From: Cichorium intybus
Lineage: Eukaryota; Streptophyta; Magnoliopsida; Asterales; Asteraceae
Assembly: GCA_023525715.1 (NCBI GenBank)
Contig: CM042017.1
Coordinates: 77,142,666-77,206,665 of the forward strand
Direction: 5' to 3'
Length of the DNA stretch: 64,000 nt
Shown: one piece after another, positions 62,585 through 64,000 of the stretch
Layout of the letters: the number at the start of each line of letters is the position of its first letter
How positions within the stretch are numbered: the first letter of the stretch is position 1
The notes under the pieces: model-generated
What the model was told of the DNA's origin: nothing
The model's input: the letters and a program-made list of their open reading frames with translations, nothing else
The model's database searches: none
Made by a program: the position numbers and the translations under genes

Positions 62585-64000
62585 ATCACAGATTTGCTCA
62601 CTCTTACTCTTTTCTTTAGTTCAATAATTTGCAAAATCTCAAAACTCCGCAGCACTCCGAAGTAAAATATCACTTCGGAACTCTGCGGAATAAATCAAGA
62701 AAAGTCACTTCAAATAACACCGCAGCTCTCCGAAGTAAAATATCACTTCGGACCTCTGTGGAACAAACTTTTTGTCCATATAAACTCTTAAAATTGAAAA
62801 TTTAAACTGAACATATTTTGACTTCATTTCTTAAAAATAAAAATAAAAAGTCTCTAAGTCAAAGAAAATTCAAAAACAAGAAAAATCAAGAAATCACACC
62901 AAGCCATGAGAAAATTTTGATGCAAAATGACAAAGTTTAACTTTTCATTCGTGAATTAATCATGTAAAGGACAAAACTTTGATTTCAGTTTCTGATAATC
63001 ATACCTTATTGCACTAAAAGGTATTTGGGAATCGACTTGAAACATTGGTAAGAAAACAGACTTCGAAATGAGGTTAAGGCTATTTTACATTTGAAGCCTG
63101 GTTTGATTCCTATATCCTTAACATAATGCCTATTTCAACCCACCCTTCGGAACTTGACTCGCTTCAACTTCAAATTAATCATGTAGCCTCAAAACTACAC
63201 AGGATAACTCAAGTGCTCTGAAGTCTTCTTCAACGATAGTACCAACATTGTTTGAATAAGCAAATTTAAATCTATTTTCATTAATAGTACAAAATTGAAC
63301 TACATGAAGATTTTCACACTCAAGGATTGTTTAAAACAAAATCAAAAGGCACCAAAGAAAGAACCCAGATGGTGAAAAATTTTTATCTTCGGATAAGTAA
63401 ATCCAAAATAGAAAAGATAAAAAGAGAAAAATTGAAAATCATCAAAAAGATAAGCATAAAATAATAAATAAATTGTCAAAAGAATCAAAGACAAAAAGAT
63501 AAACAAGGGAATGCAAAAGAAAGAAAAATCAGCATTCAAAGGCCTATTCTTCTGTTTTAAATAACAATACAAGGAACTCCTATGACATAGTTGAGTACTC
63601 TATAGAGAATATGAACATTTCAAGTAGTCTATCTTAAATGATAAAGTTAGAGTGGTGTACGAAGCTCAAAGGCTTGTCATCGGAGTCTAGTATCCAAACA
63701 CTTCAATTGATGAAAGGGAATATATTTTTCAAAAAGGATCTTCAAAGACAATCCAATTTCTATAAACACTTCTGATGTTCAAAATCAAGAATGAAAATTT
63801 CTTTAAATTTCAAATGCAAAGGATGTTATCATTGTTTTGTATGAAAATTTTGAAGCACATAAGTAAAAATAAAAAACATATTCTCAAATGCGAAATCAAG
63901 TCGTGATGGGGTGATTAGACTTATACACCAATGACTGATATTGAATCAAACAATCTTCGAAATGGAAAATGGACTTCCAACATGATTCGAATGATTCTGA
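62585..64000 (+). other. 3' region of C, no LTR reached
   Basis: A long untranslated region typical of SIRE-like elements. No env-like frame is supportable, and TGTTGAGTATAT (the LTR start) does not occur before the window ends. It contains twin hairpins at 62647-62762 and further CTTCGG words. Confidence 0.65.
62647..62762 (+). other. Twin RNA hairpins in the 3' region of C
   Basis: First: CCGCAG, 4 nt, CCGAAGT-loop-ACTTCGG, 4 nt, CTGCGG (62647-62688). Second: the same layout at 62721-62762 with the last arm CTGTGG, which still pairs as G:U in RNA. Loop AAAATATC in both. Confidence 0.65.

Larger units (their letters stand above)
29382..64000 (+). mobile_element. Ty1/copia SIRE-like element with nested insertion (element C)
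   Basis: 5' LTR, tRNA-Met primer-binding site, long gag, protease and integrase up to 35451; the same reading region resumes at 60657 with reverse transcriptase and RNase H ending at 62584, then a long 3' region. The copia phrases WIQSQLKDY and HNPVQHSKTKHI, the very long gag and long 3' region fit the SIRE/Maximus lineage. The 25.2 kb between is element D with target duplication CAGAA. The 3' LTR lies beyond the window. Confidence 0.88.

Overview
The window is plant nuclear DNA made almost entirely of transposable elements. I see no intact host protein-coding gene, tRNA or rRNA. The elements are plant lineages: Ty3/gypsy Tekay-like chromoviruses, Athila-like elements with a tRNA-Asp type primer-binding site, Ty1/copia Angela-like and SIRE-like elements, a plant L1-type LINE, a tRNA-derived SINE and Helitron 3' ends. 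Together with very long (TA)n tracts this fits a large eudicot genome. Asteraceae is my best guess, from overall resemblance only.

Layout. 1-3523: 3' end of a Tekay-like chromovirus (J) with a 2.66 kb LTR, inserted in an Angela-like copia (I, 3524-8484). 8485-18904: non-coding mosaic with ten (TA)n tracts, two inverted-repeat units bounded by (TA)n, a 5'-truncated LINE (minus strand, 11377-13401), an ACC-rich tract and two minus-strand Helitron 3' ends. 18905 to the right end: one deep stack of nested insertions. A gypsy RT remnant (H) is hit by Tekay-like G (19676), whose LTR also holds a SINE; G is hit by minus-strand Athila-like A (21936-28677); A by plus-strand Athila-like LTR B (28678); B by SIRE-like copia C (29382); C by minus-strand D (35452-60651); D by Athila-like E (38236-46673) and Angela-like F (49114-56370). 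Exact 5 bp target duplications confirm D (CAGAA), E (GGGAT) and F (CTTAT). C resumes at 60657 and runs off the right end.

Function. Nearly all coding regions are broken. A and E share an architecture of gag, protease, a short helical tail and an Athila ORF1-type protein, with no reverse transcriptase, RNase H or integrase, so they look like one family mobilised in trans. D has 2.7 kb LTRs around about 4 kb of own non-coding interior (LARD-like). F has LTRs differing at two positions by eye but a dead interior.

Signals not explained by coding: (i) pairs of CG-rich boxes (CGCGACGCG type) about one helical turn apart, in LTRs or leaders of copia, Athila-like and Tekay-like elements alike; (ii) arrays of 4-7 bp micro-hairpins with different stems in Tekay-type LTRs; (iii) hairpins with compensatory changes between copies in Angela-like and Tekay-like LTRs; (iv) twin hairpins in the SIRE-like 3' region and a CCGAAG/CTTCGG hexamer over-used throughout that element; (v) a (TA)n tract that grew from about 10 to about 87 bp in one LTR of D but not in its sister. 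All identities and counts are by eye.
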